Shown: piece by piece, positions 23,549 to 35,095 of the stretch
Layout of the letters: each line of letters starts with the position of its first letter
How positions within the stretch are numbered: position 1 is the first letter of the stretch
DNA from: Circinella umbellata
Taxonomy: Eukaryota > Mucoromycota > Mucoromycetes > Mucorales > Lichtheimiaceae
DNA: 64,000 nucleotides
NCBI GenBank assembly: GCA_025093555.1
Contig: JAIWNF010000039.1
Location: forward strand, 310,001 to 374,000
Direction of reading: 5' to 3'
Made by a program: the position numbers and the translations under genes
The notes under the pieces: model-generated
Database searches by the model: none
Told to the model about the DNA's origin: nothing
The model's input: only the letters and a program-made list of their open reading frames with translations

Positions 23549-24325
23549 CTATCGGTGTGTGGTTCCCAGTCTAAAAAAAGAACCTCGTGATCCTCGTCCT
23601 CTATTCCCACGACTTCTCCCTTGTTGGAAATCTCCATTTCCGTGTCCTTGGTATCCATGAGAGTGTTGTTGGAGTATCCTTTGTTCAAATCTTGCTTGAT
23701 GGAAATGAATGAGGAATTCCTCACTATATGCATTTTTTGTTTTAATATCTTCTTCATTGGTTTCCAAATGTTTGATGCTGATTGGAAAGTTAAGTGCTTT
23801 ATCAGTATAAGTTCATGCTTCTCGCTCTTAGGGTTTTGCTGTTGCAAGACCAAAGGTTGCCAGTCGTTTGGAATGTTCAATGATGTTTTCCAAGACTCTT
23901 CTTGCTTGTTGTTGTTCTGGATTTTGTTGTAATAGCTGTTGTAATTCTTCAAAGATTTCCATTGCCACTCGTGCTTGAAACCTTGTGTTTTCTGTAATTT
24001 TTTGTATTGTGTGAATGATACTGGTGGTTTCGGTGTTGTGTTTTTTGATGTATGGTAAGATACTCTTGTTGATTTTTTCGGGCACCAACCATTCGGATGA
24101 TTGATATCTTTTTGTGTCTTTTTTGAATCGTTTGAAATTTTCTTGTAATTGGTGAGATGGGATACTTTCGAGTTCCTCAATGATTTCCAAAGGTATGGGT
24201 GTTTCCGAAATTCTTTTGGTCTCTCGTTCATCTTCCATTTGTTCGATGATGGATCGTACAATGTTTTCCATCTCGGTATGTGTATAAACTCGTTCGTTGC
24301 TGTTATTGTCATTGTTGTTAGACAT
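23549..24325 (-). pseudogene. DIRS gag-like protein
   Basis: Starts at ATG 24325 (MSNNNDNNSNERVYTHTEME). A helical region follows (PLEIIEELESIPSHQLQ, WLVPEKINKSIL, RFQARVAMEIFEELQQLL), with a stop after GLATAKP at 23828 and a second stop shortly after. In the same frame it continues to an Arg/Gly-rich C-terminus (QGRSRGNRGRGSRGS), as in many gag proteins that bind RNA. Both stops are explicable as CAA/CGA changes. It matches the split gag on the plus strand at 18510-20258. Confidence 0.7.
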
Positions 24326-24353
24326 CAGCTTTAATTCCACGAATGCGCGGCTT

Positions 24354-24462
24354 TTGAAGGTATAAGGGAAAGAAAGGGAAAAAGGAAAATTTATAGTATT
24401 TATTATTTATAATTTTACAAAAAAGGAAAATAAAGCGTGGCATTTGAGGTTGTTACCACATT
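24354..24462 (-). repeat. Inverted terminal repeat of inner DIRS (5' side)
   Basis: Partner of 20413-20518. The gag start lies just inside it. Confidence 0.75.
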
Positions 24463-24660
24463 TGGAGAGGATTCGCAGTCAACGAGGATTGTTGAAGAAA
24501 ACTCGACAAGCAATATGATTATTGACGAAGCAAAGTCTGAAAATGTGGTACACCCACCCAATTGGTATCAATCTCTATATAAAAAATACTTCGGTTAAAC
24601 TCAAATATTACCCTACCCTAAAAACCACATTAAAAAAAAATGACATTAGATATACTCGAC

Positions 24661-24760
24661 ATTTGAAGGTATGAAGAGAAGAGAGATTATTATATTTTAT
24701 TTGGTTTATATATTTTAAAAAAGGAAAATAAAGCGTGGCTCTTGGAGCATGTACCACATT
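24661..24760 (-). repeat. Right inverted terminal repeat of outer DIRS-like element
   Basis: Partner of 18384-18484. Followed by ACCACATTTTCAGACTTCGC, related to the internal complementary sequences of the inner element. Confidence 0.7.
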
Positions 24761-24950
24761 TTCAGACTTCGCTCTGTCAATAATCATATTGTCCACAACA
24801 AATTTTTGTTTTATTCAGAGACCGTCATTCCCAGGAATGTTTTTATTTCAGATGCGTCCTGCCCAGGGGCAAATAACAGATCGCGCGTCTTTCTGGGTAG
24901 ATTCGCAATCTTATTTATTATTTTTTTATTCCTCATTATCTGTATTTATC

Positions 24951-27334
24951 ATGAACAATCAAGCTAACGACACACTTTATATTGTACGTAAACGACCTCC
25001 TGTTGACTTGGTCAGTTCCCCTGTGGAGTTGACTTTTCACAATGAATATAATTTTAATAAATGGTTTACTGAAGAAGCTTCTTGCCATGCGACTTGGAAT
25101 AAGAAAAAAAACACAACCTCAACTGAAGCTCCTCCAACTTCATTCAGAAAAGATACTCCTGGTCGCAAAAAAAAAAAATTGATTGGTCTCTTTTGTACGT
25201 CTGTGATCATAGTCGTAAATTATCTTCCATCCCCTCAGCAACCAAAAAACGTCGAACAAATCTGTCAAAACGCACTGGTTGTACTGCAAAAATAAAAGCT
25301 ACTAAACGTGCTGTTGATGGTATTATTGAAGTAATGTATCATTGGACCCGTGATGGTCATAATCCTTTCAGTGAACAGGATATAAAAGAATTAAGACTTC
25401 TATTTGATGTTGAGAATTGGATTGAAAAACTTGTTGAAGAAATGAAAGATTGGAGAGGAATGAAAGATTTATTACAGTTGTCGAATGAAGAAATGAATAG
25501 GGTATGTATAACCGGCATGCTTAAATGTGTGGTCATCTATGATGCGATATCTAACTTGCTGTTTGATTAGTTTGAAAATGAAATAAATGTAGATCCAAAT
25601 GTTTTGAAAACACCAGCAGCTCTCCGTGCACATCGCCATGATATTGTAAATCAAATCCAACAACATTTAAATAATATTTCAAGAAAACATCGATTTGACA
25701 AACAAAGTACCCAAGCATGAATTGATATCCTTAAAGAAAAAGGTTATGATACCTTATCTGAAATTATTAATACATCCGAAGCTGACAAAAATGCTAATGG
25801 ATCTAAAAAAGAATTATTAATGGTTGCGTGGGTCGCTCCGTGGCAGAAAAAGGTATGAATTTGTATATTATTTTTGATTCATGCTCTTTTACTAATGTTC
25901 TTTTACACAGATATTATTGAAACAAGAGGATACCAACCTCGATTCTACACATAAAATATGTGTATCATTTTTGTCTGACTGTGGTGATTGCTATTTGTTT
26001 TCGCTTGTTACCAGGAGTCATGTAACGAACAAAGGTTGTCCTGTTGCTTTTTTTATTACAAATTCTGAATCTTCATTTACTATTAGTCGTTGGCTCTCGT
26101 GGCTTAAGTTTGAATGTGATTTTTATCCCAAACGTATTATGATCGATTGTAGTGTAACTGAAATGGATGCTATTTTGTCTACGTTTGGTACCGAAGTCCA
26201 AGTTCTGGTTTGTCATTGGCATATTCGACGAGCATGGGAAAACAGGTACGTTACTAACTTAAATAATTTTTGCTTGGATACATATACATTTTCTCTAACA
26301 GATCATTGATAGATCAAAAGCTCCATTGGTACTGCAGATTCTAAAGCTTTACATAAAAAAGCTCGTATTTATTTGAGTTCATTGATGTATGCAAACGATC
26401 CAGAAGAATTTGATGTAAAGTGGAACGAATTCAGACAGTGTTACCTTGTTGAAGATATAACGTTTTATACATACATGTTTGATTATTATTATCCCAAAAG
26501 AAAAAAGTGGAGGAAGGCGTGGCGAGAGGTATGTAATATTATTAAAACTATAATTTAAAGTTGCTTTCATCTAATTTTTCAATCATAACAGGGGATTCAT
26601 TTTCACACAAATAATCTGATGGAATCTTGGCATAACCAGCTAAAAACCCTATATTTTAAAAATAAAACAAGAAAGCACAGAATTGATTACCCAAGTTGTT
26701 GATTGCTCGTATAGACAATCTATATTACAATTTTATCATGTATTCGAAGATGTGAGCTTGACGAAAGAAGAAAAAAAACGACATAAGAAAGCTTATGAAC
26801 TTGATGATGATGTTGCAGTTGACTACATCTCAGTTATTGATACGCAAAACGTAAGTAACAATGCGGTATACTGATTGTGTCATATTCACATGGTTATTGA
26901 ATAATATATTCTATACATAGATTCATGTAAAGTCGTTCAAAAAAGGAAATATCTATTATGAAATTGTTGTTCAAGAAGGCGTTTTGGATTCATGTACCTG
27001 TCCTGACTTTTATTATAATCGTATATTATGTAAACATATTTTTCTTTGTAATTGAGTTCATGATGTTCCTCTTCACCGTATTGGTATCTCTCGTTCAATA
27101 CAATCTGTTAGACCTGTCAATGAAGCTGATAATGAAAAAACTGAAGAAACTCGTTTACAAGAGCTCAGAGAAAACATCCTATTGAAAATAACGTCATGAG
27201 TAGACATGTTAAACCGTACTTTATTGAATATGACGCCTGATCAATTAGAAGAATGTAATCAAGCAACGCAAAACTTGAATAATATTTTACAAAATGTGAT
27301 AGATCCAAGAAATGCCGTTAGAAAACAAAAATGA
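24951..27334 (+). pseudogene. MULE (Mutator-like) transposase with SWIM zinc finger
   Basis: A multi-exon frame starts at ATG 24951 (MNNQANDTLYIVRKRPPVDL). An N-terminal DNA-binding region has two Cys/His pairs (CHATW; LYVCDHSRK...CTAKI). The MULE core follows: VSFLSDCGDCYLFS, MIDCSVTEMDAI with the second Asp, VLVCHWHIRRAW, and HTNNLMESWHNQLK with the catalytic Glu. The C-terminus carries the SWIM finger CTCPDF...CKHIFL. Several GT-AG introns are apparent (for example around 25500-25571 and 25853-25911). Decay: a frameshift at the A run near 25166, TGA in the middle (STQA-stop-IDIL), and a further frame change after 26690. No terminal inverted repeats were identified. It lies just outside the outer DIRS repeat. 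Confidence 0.75.
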
Positions 27335-27695
27335 ATAATAATATATAATTAAAGACAAATTAATCACTCCAATTTTAATATATAATACAATAAAAATAAA
27401 GAACCACTTATTCTTTTCTGGATGATATGCATTAAGCCACTTTAATAACTTTTTTTCGTGATAATTCGGGAGCTTTGAATCAAGGGAAATCAAGTGAAAA
27501 CCTTGTTGAAGCATTTCAGTAATAAAGTTTTTAGATGATTTTTTGTCTAAGTCAAACTAAATAATGAGGACTTGGTTTTTTTTTTGTACTGCTTCAATTT
27601 TGGATTCCTGTTTCAATTTTATCTCAACAGTCCCAATTCTGCATTTTTATTCTTTCTTTTCCGTTATCCATCTTATTTTCTCTTATTTTTTTTTG

Positions 27696-28033
27696 TTGGA
27701 TATTACAAGGGATCAAGCCATATGTATGTTCTTTTATAAAGAATGCATAATCGACAAGATCAAAAAATGCCAAGAACGAATTAAGAGCTGGGGTGATGTA
27801 GACATCTGCTACAATATGTATCCAGATGAGCCCATCGTTGTACCAAATTTACGAATCATTGGCGATCCATTCACTTATAAAAAATATCAAGAATATCAAG
27901 ATGCAAGAATGATCAAACAAATCAGAAAAGAGAGGGTATATGCATTGAGTAAGTTAAAGACATGGGGTTCTCATCTGTTGCTTTTGATTCTAACTATGAT
28001 TATGAATTTTTTATATTAGAAACAAATGCACAA
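27696..28033 (+). pseudogene. YARKS-family copy C, truncated, with 5-nt intron remnant
   Basis: Homologous to exons 1 and 2 of copy B: DITRDQAICMFFYKE, WGDVDICYN, PIVVPNLRI, FTYKKYQ, then FDSNYDYEFFILET. The initiator ATG of copy B is TTG here. At the place of copy B's first intron only GTAAG (27949-27953) remains, which shifts the frame. Homology stops at 28033, where an inverted piece of another copy begins. Confidence 0.6.
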
Positions 28034-28039
28034 CACCAC

Positions 28040-28136
28040 TATTATCTTCTAGTACTTTTTTGTATTTCATAACATTACTTTCAGTATATTCGACATAAAA
28101 GAACATGCAAATGGCTTGGTCTTTAGATATTTTCAT
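28040..28136 (-). pseudogene. YARKS-family copy D, 5' fragment in inverted orientation
   Basis: Begins MKISKDQAICMFFYVEYTES and is nearly identical to the start of copy A at 15320, including the upstream flank. It ends at KYKKVLED where it abuts copy C head to tail-end in opposite orientation. Confidence 0.65.
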
Positions 28137-28191
28137 TTCAGCAAATCAGGGTGGTGGCCATTCGAAAATAAATAAGCAGTAACGCAAAATC

Positions 28192-28503
28192 TTTCATGGA
28201 ATCATTCTTATTGACGCAAAATTATTACTACTTGACGCAAATAATTTGGAAAAAACCAGTATAATGACATGGATTGACGAACTTATAATTGACTACTTTT
28301 AATCTAATCCCGTTGAACGCGTCAGTTACTCCCATTTCTTAAATCAACACGTTAAAACAATAATCAACGAGGTTACTGATTTACAGTCTTTTGATAAGCT
28401 TGATGGTCAACTCTATCGACAATTCAAAACATCTGTACCAACCAAAGCACCAAGCACAGCATTAAGACGTATAGAAAACTGGTCTTTTTGGAGTGCGGCG
28501 TGA
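28192..28503 (+). pseudogene. C-terminal fragment of an unrecognised protein
   Basis: An open frame of 103 codons with one internal TAA. It contains IILIDAKLLLLDANN, MTWIDELIIDYF-stop-SNPVERVSYSHF and FKTSVPTKAPSTALRR, and ends WSFWSAA at 28501. Amino-acid use looks like true coding sequence, and the stop is again explicable as CAA to TAA. I do not recognise the family. Its position next to the copy C/D junction suggests transposon debris. Confidence 0.35.
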
Positions 28504-29470
28504 TTGGATTTCCAAAAAAAAAAAAAAAAAAGGTTTAAAAGAGAAACAAGCTTCAGTTGCTACTGAATTTGAGGATACGGCAAATTGATCTTGTGAACGA
28601 TATAGGGCAAACAGCTGCAGCTGCCAATCGAAAATGAGGCTTCAATTCAATAGAAGCAATAAATCAAGAGTTATTTATCATAATAAAAAAAAAACTGTAC
28701 GTACAAAGAAAAAAATAATTGCTGTATTTTTATAGTTTATTTACGGTATAAACTAAATAATGTTCTATAGCTTTTCTTCTTTTTGCAAGCCATATTAGAT
28801 ATATATGAGGTCGAGTACATATGAATAGAATTTTATTGATCAGTATAACTCAGATCAAGAATTCGTTATACGTAACGATTATTCGATATAACGATTGGCA
28901 TTTTAATCTTACGGATGGCATCGTTATAGATAGTTGTGATGGTATTTCGACTTTTCTTGCACTTATGATCAAGAAACGATTCAAAGGAGAATACGATGAC
29001 ATTGGTTTCATGTGGTATGCACCTATCTAATGATTTCCCTTCATTTATTGATACTTGGGATTCATATTCTGACATAAGTTATTACAGGGGAGATACAGCT
29101 CTTGCTACATCAAAACAAGAAGAACATGCTGCACAAATGGATGATGAAATCAGAACAAGAGGGAAAACGTCTGATGGAGTGCTTTCTTTGAAAGAATATA
29201 ATATGGATTCCCCCAATACCAGCAATCATCAGTATCACATTGGGGACCGGAATAAGTTTAAAAATCAGCAGTTGAATAATCACTGGCCGGGATAATAAAT
29301 TATATAAAAGAATGTATTGTAAGTAATAAATCAAATTGATATATATTTAATCCGAATGCTTCTGAGATGATAACTGATCGAGTCACCCATAGCACATAAG
29401 CTTTATGTTTTATTCATCAACAAAACCAGTACAGGGTATTTATGTATTTGATCAAGTATGCGAACCTTAC

Positions 29471-29513
29471 TTTTTGCACAGGTGGGATTTTCAGCCCAAG
29501 AAGTGTGCAAAAA
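29471..29513. repeat. Hairpin with TTTTTGCACA arms
   Basis: TTTTTGCACA (29471-29480) and TGTGCAAAAA (29504-29513) are perfect 10-bp inverted arms around a 23-nt loop. Confidence 0.75.
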
Positions 29514-29627
29514 CCGATGGTGGAAAAAGAAACGAAAATACAATAGCCGTTAACCTGGACACTATTATTAGGGTGCAAAGTTGCTGACCATAATAATGGT
29601 CTCAGCATAAGCTTACATATAAGTAGG

Positions 29628-29661
29628 ATTTTGCACAGCTCCTTCTGACGGTGTGCAAAAT
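29628..29661. repeat. Second hairpin with ATTTTGCACA arms
   Basis: ATTTTGCACA (29628-29637) and TGTGCAAAAT (29652-29661) are perfect 10-bp arms around a 14-nt loop, with the same core as the hairpin 115 bp upstream. Confidence 0.75.
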
Positions 29662-30272
29662 GCAAATAGCGGGGGGGAGGCTATTTTGTTGAGTAAAAAG
29701 TGGGGTTCGACTGTAATGGCGTTTGAATTGGTATATCCCAAGTTGGCATGATTACAACGTTCATGCCCAAGTTAATGGAAATTAAAGGTATTATATTTAT
29801 ATAAACGATGAATTTTCTCATTATTCTGCATTCTATTTTGCTGTTCATTTTTACTAACACAAATAAACAGCAGCATTTATCATTGGTAGCTCTCTTACGG
29901 TGACGGATTATTTGAACAGTGATGGAGGGGGTAATAGCACTGATAATTCAAGGAAAACAGTATATATTTCATATAACAAAAAATCAAGAAACAAACAAGG
30001 TGAAACATGATTATTCCTACCAAGACTTGATGAGGAGATTTATAATACAATTACTAGGAGAATGTATAGGTCCTTCCATTATATGTCACATTCATTTATA
30101 CTATTCTTTTCGTTTATATTCCGTTTGTACATGTAAATGACATCATTTTTATCTTCTGATTCTTATACTCTAATCTTCTACATGTGGATAAACAATCTAA
30201 AAAGAAAAAGCATCCCGTCTAAATACCCATTACATATATTAGACTCAATTTTTTCTTGGCTTAGACCTGTTG

Positions 30273-30286
30273 CCCGATTAATCGGG
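30273..30286. promoter_or_regulatory. Perfect 14-bp palindrome upstream of NTAQ1-like gene
   Basis: CCCGATTAATCGGG, about 100 bp before the ATG at 30387. It contains CCG-N6-CGG, the kind of symmetric CGG-triplet site bound by Zn2Cys6 fungal regulators. The binding role is inference. Confidence 0.35.
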
Positions 30287-30386
30287 ATTTTCGGTTTGGT
30301 TTCCGGTTACAAAAAAAAAAAGGGCTTCCATTTCCCACTCATACTTTTTGTACCCCATTGATAAAAAAAATAGAATTGAACAACAA

Positions 30387-31406
30387 ATGACAGAAACTGA
30401 TAAAATAATGACAAAAGATGAATTAATATATACTACATGTTATTGTGAAGAGAATATTTATATGCTGTGTAAAATGATTGCAAAACAAAATCAAGATAAT
30501 CTTGAACATTGTACTGTAGTGTTTATAAGTAATCCCAATAAAGCTGTAAGTAATAATACTATATCTTGTCTCCAAATATGTTCTGTATGTATATAGTATT
30601 GTAGACCAGAAGTGATATATTATTATTATTATTTAGATACCTATTTGGAGACAAAAGAATGGATCATCACAGCCTGATACACCTGTTGTTTGGGATTATC
30701 ATGTTATTTTATATTATCATGATTACGATACAAAAGAGTGAGTTTATGATAAATAAAATTAGAATGATAATATGCATATATTCATTAATTAATTAAATAA
30801 ATAAAAAGATTTTATATCTATGATTTCGATACTGAATTGTCATTTCCTTGTAATGCCAATGAATATATTATGGAAGCTCTTCACCCAGAATTACAATTGA
30901 ATGAACAATTTAAAAGGTAACTTTGAATATATACTTTCAAATATACTTGACTTGATATTTAATTCATATTTTGTAAAAATAGATATTTTCGGATGGTACC
31001 TGGATCAGTGTACCTGAAAGAATTTGCTTCGGATAGGAGTCATATGGTAAAAAATGGAAAACTTAGTAATATAGAAAAAAGGAGGGATAATAATTTTCTT
31101 TTTGCTATTACGTATAGTTAAAAGAAGATGGTGAATATATGAAACCACCACCAAATTATCCTGCAATTACTACATCAAATAATGGTAAGCCCCAAATTTA
31201 TTTATTATAAAATCGAAGATTATCAATATATAAAATACTAAATATGACTTTACTATATATATAAAAAAGAAACCATGAATCTTTTAAATTATATGAATAT
31301 GACTGAAAATATAATATCACCAAAAAAATATGGTGTAGTGGTTAATGAAGAACAATTCTTTACTACTATAATATCTAATGTACAAACAAACGTGGCGAAC
31401 AATTGA
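30387..31406 (+). CDS. NTAQ1: Protein N-terminal glutamine amidohydrolase
   Basis: Deamidates N-terminal Gln to Glu, the first step that feeds such proteins into the Arg/N-degron pathway. Six exons (30387-30545, 30637-30737, 30809-30916, 30983-31046, 31118-31184, 31270-31406) give 211 residues, matching the family's length of about 205. The Cys-His-Asp triad is visible: CYCEEN (C20), VVWDYHVI (H75) and IYDFDTELSFPC (D92). Other family blocks are VFISN, IPIW, YLKEFASDRSHM and KPPPNYPAI. The ATG at 30387 is the first in frame; upstream is only a TTG-led extension. The stop lies 133 bp before the next gene's ATG. All junctions are in phase and no defect is seen. Confidence 0.9.
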
Positions 31407-31539
31407 TGGATGTTATAAAATTATATTTTAATTTCCTCTTTCAGTTAAAACACATACAACCCCTTTTTTTTATATATTCTTTTTTTTTGGCACTGCATAT
31501 ATATAATACAACAAACGAGCTTAAAACATAACATAACAA

Positions 31540-33241
31540 ATGGCGAGACAGGGCTCCATGTTTTTAAGGTTTCGTCAATTTGATGCCTATGCTAAAACAT
31601 TAGACGATTTTCGAGTTAAAACGACAACGGGTGCTGCTGGTAAATTTTAATTATATAAATACATTTAATGATAGCTCTTATACGTCTATATATGTGTGTG
31701 TTAAATCAATAAACTGATCTTTTATGTATAAATAAACTATTAATAATAATAAAGTAACGGTCATCAGTGCTTTAATTATATTGTACCTTGTTTTATCCGA
31801 ACTTATCGCCTATCGTACACCATTATGGCAACCTGAGTTAGTAGTTGACAAAGGAAGAAAAGAAAAGATGAACATTCAATTTAATGTTACATTTCCTAAA
31901 ATGCCATGTCATAGTAAGCACAAAATAAAATAAAAAAAATTGGTTTTAAAAACGCGTTGATATATTAATATAAATTTCGTTATCAAAAAATAAAGTGCTT
32001 AGTATAGATATTATGGATGATAGTGGAGAACATACAACTGGATATACACATGATGTTTATAAAGTACGTCTTGATCCAATGGGTATTAAAATCGAATCTG
32101 AAAAAGCAAAGAGTAATTATTATTATTTTTATATATTTATCAAGTATTTTTAAAGAACAAATGAATGATATATATTCTTTTTTTTAACTTAATTATGAAT
32201 CTATTTACTAAAATAGAATTAGGTGATGATACCAAAGGAGCTGAATTGGCATTAAAAAAACAAGATGAAAATGAATGTGGTAGTTGTTATGGTGCTAAAC
32301 CACTTTCTGAAAATGGATGTTGTAATACATGTGATGAACTTCGACAAGCCTATGCTGGCATGGGATGGGGTATGGGTGATTTGGATAAGTTTGATCAATG
32401 TGTACGAGAAAATTGGCGTGAAAAGATTGATACGCAATCCAATGAAGGATGTAATATTTATGGACAACTTCAAGTCAACAAAGTGCGTGGTAATTTCCAT
32501 TTTGCTCCAGGACAATCATTTCAAAATGCCAATATGCATCTTCATAATTTACAATCTTATCTTCGAGGTTCAGATGATGGTCATCGTTATGATATGTCGC
32601 ATGAAATTCATTATTTGAAATTTGGTCCTGATCCATCCAGTTCTTCTGCTGTTGGTAATGACAAAATGATTAATCCTGCTGCTTCAGCAGCTGTGACAAA
32701 TCCATTGGCTGGAACACGAAAAATGACTGACAAATGTAAAGTAGTCGAGTAGGAAAAAAAGGAGAAAAGATCTTTGAACAATTTTTACTGATTCAATTAT
32801 TTTATTAGCAAGCACTGTTTTCCAATACTTTTTAAAAATTGTTTCAACAGAATTATTACCTCTCAATGGAAGTCCTATTTATACCAATCAATATTCAGTA
32901 ACACAAAATGAACGTCAACTTGTTGAACATGCAGGTGGTCTTCCAGGTATATATATTATATATTAAAGAAAAGAAAAGGGTAAGAAAATAAGAAATTTTA
33001 ACAATACAAATACAAATATGATTATTATTATGATTATTATTATTTAGGCGTATTTTTTGTAATGGATATTTCACCCATGCTTATTATTTATCGTGAAAAA
33101 CGAAGATCATTTGCAAGTTTCTTAACTGGTGTTTGTGCTATTATTGGCGGTATTTTTACAGTAGCTGGATTATTTGATCGTGTTGTATATCGTGCTGAAC
33201 GAGCATTAAAGAAAAAACGGGATTTGGGAAAAACTCTTTAA
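31540..33241 (+). CDS. ERV46: ER-Golgi cargo receptor Erv46/ERGIC3
   Basis: Cycles between ER and Golgi in COPII/COPI vesicles, with Erv41 as usual partner, as a membrane cargo receptor. Six exons (31540-31639, 31755-31913, 31996-32112, 32217-32735, 32809-32946, 33048-33241) give 408 residues, close to yeast Erv46. Visible features in order: LDDFRVKTTTGAA; a first membrane segment (VISALIILYLVLSELIAY); FPKMPCHMLSIDIMDDSGE; a luminal domain with the clustered cysteines CGSCYGA, GCCNTCDEL and GCNIYGQ; NFHFAPGQSF; then YFLKIVSTE, GLPGVFFVMDISPM and the second membrane segment (FLTGVCAIIGGIFTVAGLF). The tail ends with basic residues (KKKRDLGKTL), where family members carry ER-retrieval signals. 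It is intact. The last exon joins correctly only if the intron after DK (starting 32736) is removed. Confidence 0.93.
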
Positions 33242-33999
33242 ATCAACCTTATATAGCTAATACAAGAAAATAAATAAAATAATAATGACTTGCTGTTCGT
33301 TGTCAATTCACTCATTATTGATAGAACTATGTATTATCTTAAATAAAGGACATGACTTATTAGTTTGTTTCAATTATATACCTATCATAATTATCCCGAA
33401 AGAATATATATATTAGATATATGAAATAATGGAGAATATTCTACTTTATTATTGGAGCAGTAATACGTAGAAGAAGATTATTTACCACTTTCTAAAGCAA
33501 AAGGGTTATATATATTTATTATTTTAGGTAGTAAAAGACTTGTATCCGTTACTTCTATTAATAAACACATTTTTTTATCCGAGGAAACAAAATAAAGAAT
33601 ATGTTAGACAGGGTAACACATTAAAGCCTATACCTTTTTTTTGTAGGAGAGATAAAATTAGTATAGGCTTATATTTTAAACTTAACAAAAAAAAAAGGCG
33701 TAACCATCAAATAATATATGTAATTCCACTCTACTAACACAAAAAATCAGCCCACGTTTTATTTTCTTCGCAGCTCGAGGAATAAATCCCTCATGTGCTA
33801 CAACCACTAAGAAGTAACTATTTTACAATTGTAATAAGCTCTCACAAATGACCATCTTGTTGAGGATTGTCTTTACACGTCTTCAATCTATGCAGTGTAA
33901 CCCAGTTCAAAGGATGCACAACATATGATAATATAATAGTTGGCCAATAAACCATGGAGCAATATGTAGGATCTAGACAAATATGGAGTTTTCTAGAAT

Positions 34000-34037
<38 letters not shown>

Positions 34038-35095
34038 ACATTTTATTTGTATACAATATAAATACTCTACAGTACGTTGCATATGTTTAGAAGTAGTCGA
34101 ATCTATCCATCAAAAACCAGCGGAGGCTGTTGCGCTCATTTAGCATCATCTGCGAGCGACTATTAAAGCATCATATACTCATACTTTTATGATTAAGTCT
34201 TTTGTTCAATGTTCACTTATTGTTGCCTTGGCTATGAAATAATGCTGTCAAGCCAATATAATAATAGAAATGTTATCAGAATATTGCTACGATTGTTATT
34301 CTTCTATGAGGTTTTGATGCTGTTGTTATCACTTGCTTCTATTCTCTCCACTATAAATCAAAAAAAAAATTAACATTCACCTTTTCCGTTTCATGGCGTA
34401 AAAGCGAAACAAGTAGAATTATCTCTTATATAAGAATGTATATAGATTTATATACAAACTATCTGTTTGTCCTTATTAATTCTTGATCAAAGCTATGACT
34501 GATTTGAACCTAATTACAAGGAGGATATAAATTATTAGCCATGCACTATTTCAATAATGATATCATTATTTTTTCAAAAGATCCGAATGTTGAAAGCTTT
34601 GAATTGGGCCAATAAGATATATAACTTTTTCGATGAAATCTCTGAAAATACAGTCACTTCACCAAATAAATAAGGATTTGGTATTTACGACCTTTCATTT
34701 TTCTCGATTTAAAACTGCTACTTGATTACGTAGTATTTTTAGCTCAAAAAGATATAAGTGGTTCAATTCTGGTGAAATGATTATAACTCTTTTGAAGATT
34801 AGAGAAATATCAACAACTACTGACGTTACTATATGTATTAGGCACATTTTATTTATGTCTATTTAGTATCATTTAAATTCGGTTAGAGTATATCAAATAA
34901 AGAACCGGATAATGCTGGAAAGTAACAAATAAGCATGATAATCTACTAATTAACGCTTTGAAAATAATAATTAGCTTGAGTCAAAAGGATATATGTAAAA
35001 ATTGTTCATGTCTTTTTTCCCGAAACTGTGTAAAAATCTATCAACCTAGTACAAAAAGCTGAGGTCCTTTACTTTGAGCTCCTACTTCTTTTTCT
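33242..35095. other. Gene-free region
   Basis: Holds the ERV46 3' flank with AATAAA near 33270 and a T32 homopolymer at 34002-34033. No coding structure recognised. Confidence 0.5.
34002..34033. repeat. T32 homopolymer
   Basis: Uninterrupted T run; could be the poly-A tail of a minus-strand retroposed copy, but no matching element is recognised beside it. Confidence 0.85.

Larger units (their letters stand above)
20390..24470 (-). mobile_element. DIRS-like tyrosine-recombinase retrotransposon (inner, decayed)
   Basis: On the minus strand the order is inverted repeat, gag, RT plus RNase H, tyrosine recombinase, internal complementary region, inverted repeat. The terminal repeats (24354-24462 and 20413-20518) are inverted and almost identical, and the stretch near 20600-20740 is complementary to sequence flanking the opposite end (24455-24560), as expected for the circular-junction region of DIRS elements. 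No integrase or aspartic protease is seen, which also fits DIRS. Several in-frame stops make it non-autonomous now. It lies between the two arms of another inverted-repeat pair, so it appears nested in an older relative. Confidence 0.8.
28504..30272. other. Gene-poor stretch with hairpin repeats
   Basis: Contains small frames without recognisable motifs (28821-29030, 29080-29295, 29919-30140). The second may be an exon preceded by an acceptor near 29090. Two hairpins (annotated separately) are the only clear structure. An A18 run lies near 28514. Confidence 0.4.

Noticed and set aside
23239..24312. 357-codon minus-strand frame
   Set aside because: A different frame from the gag and pol reading; Asn/Thr/Lys-rich without motifs, explained as a shadow of gag and the gag-pol junction.
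30348..30386. N-terminal extension of the NTAQ1-like frame
   Set aside because: It begins at TTG; the first ATG at 30387 places the conserved cysteine at the usual distance from the start.
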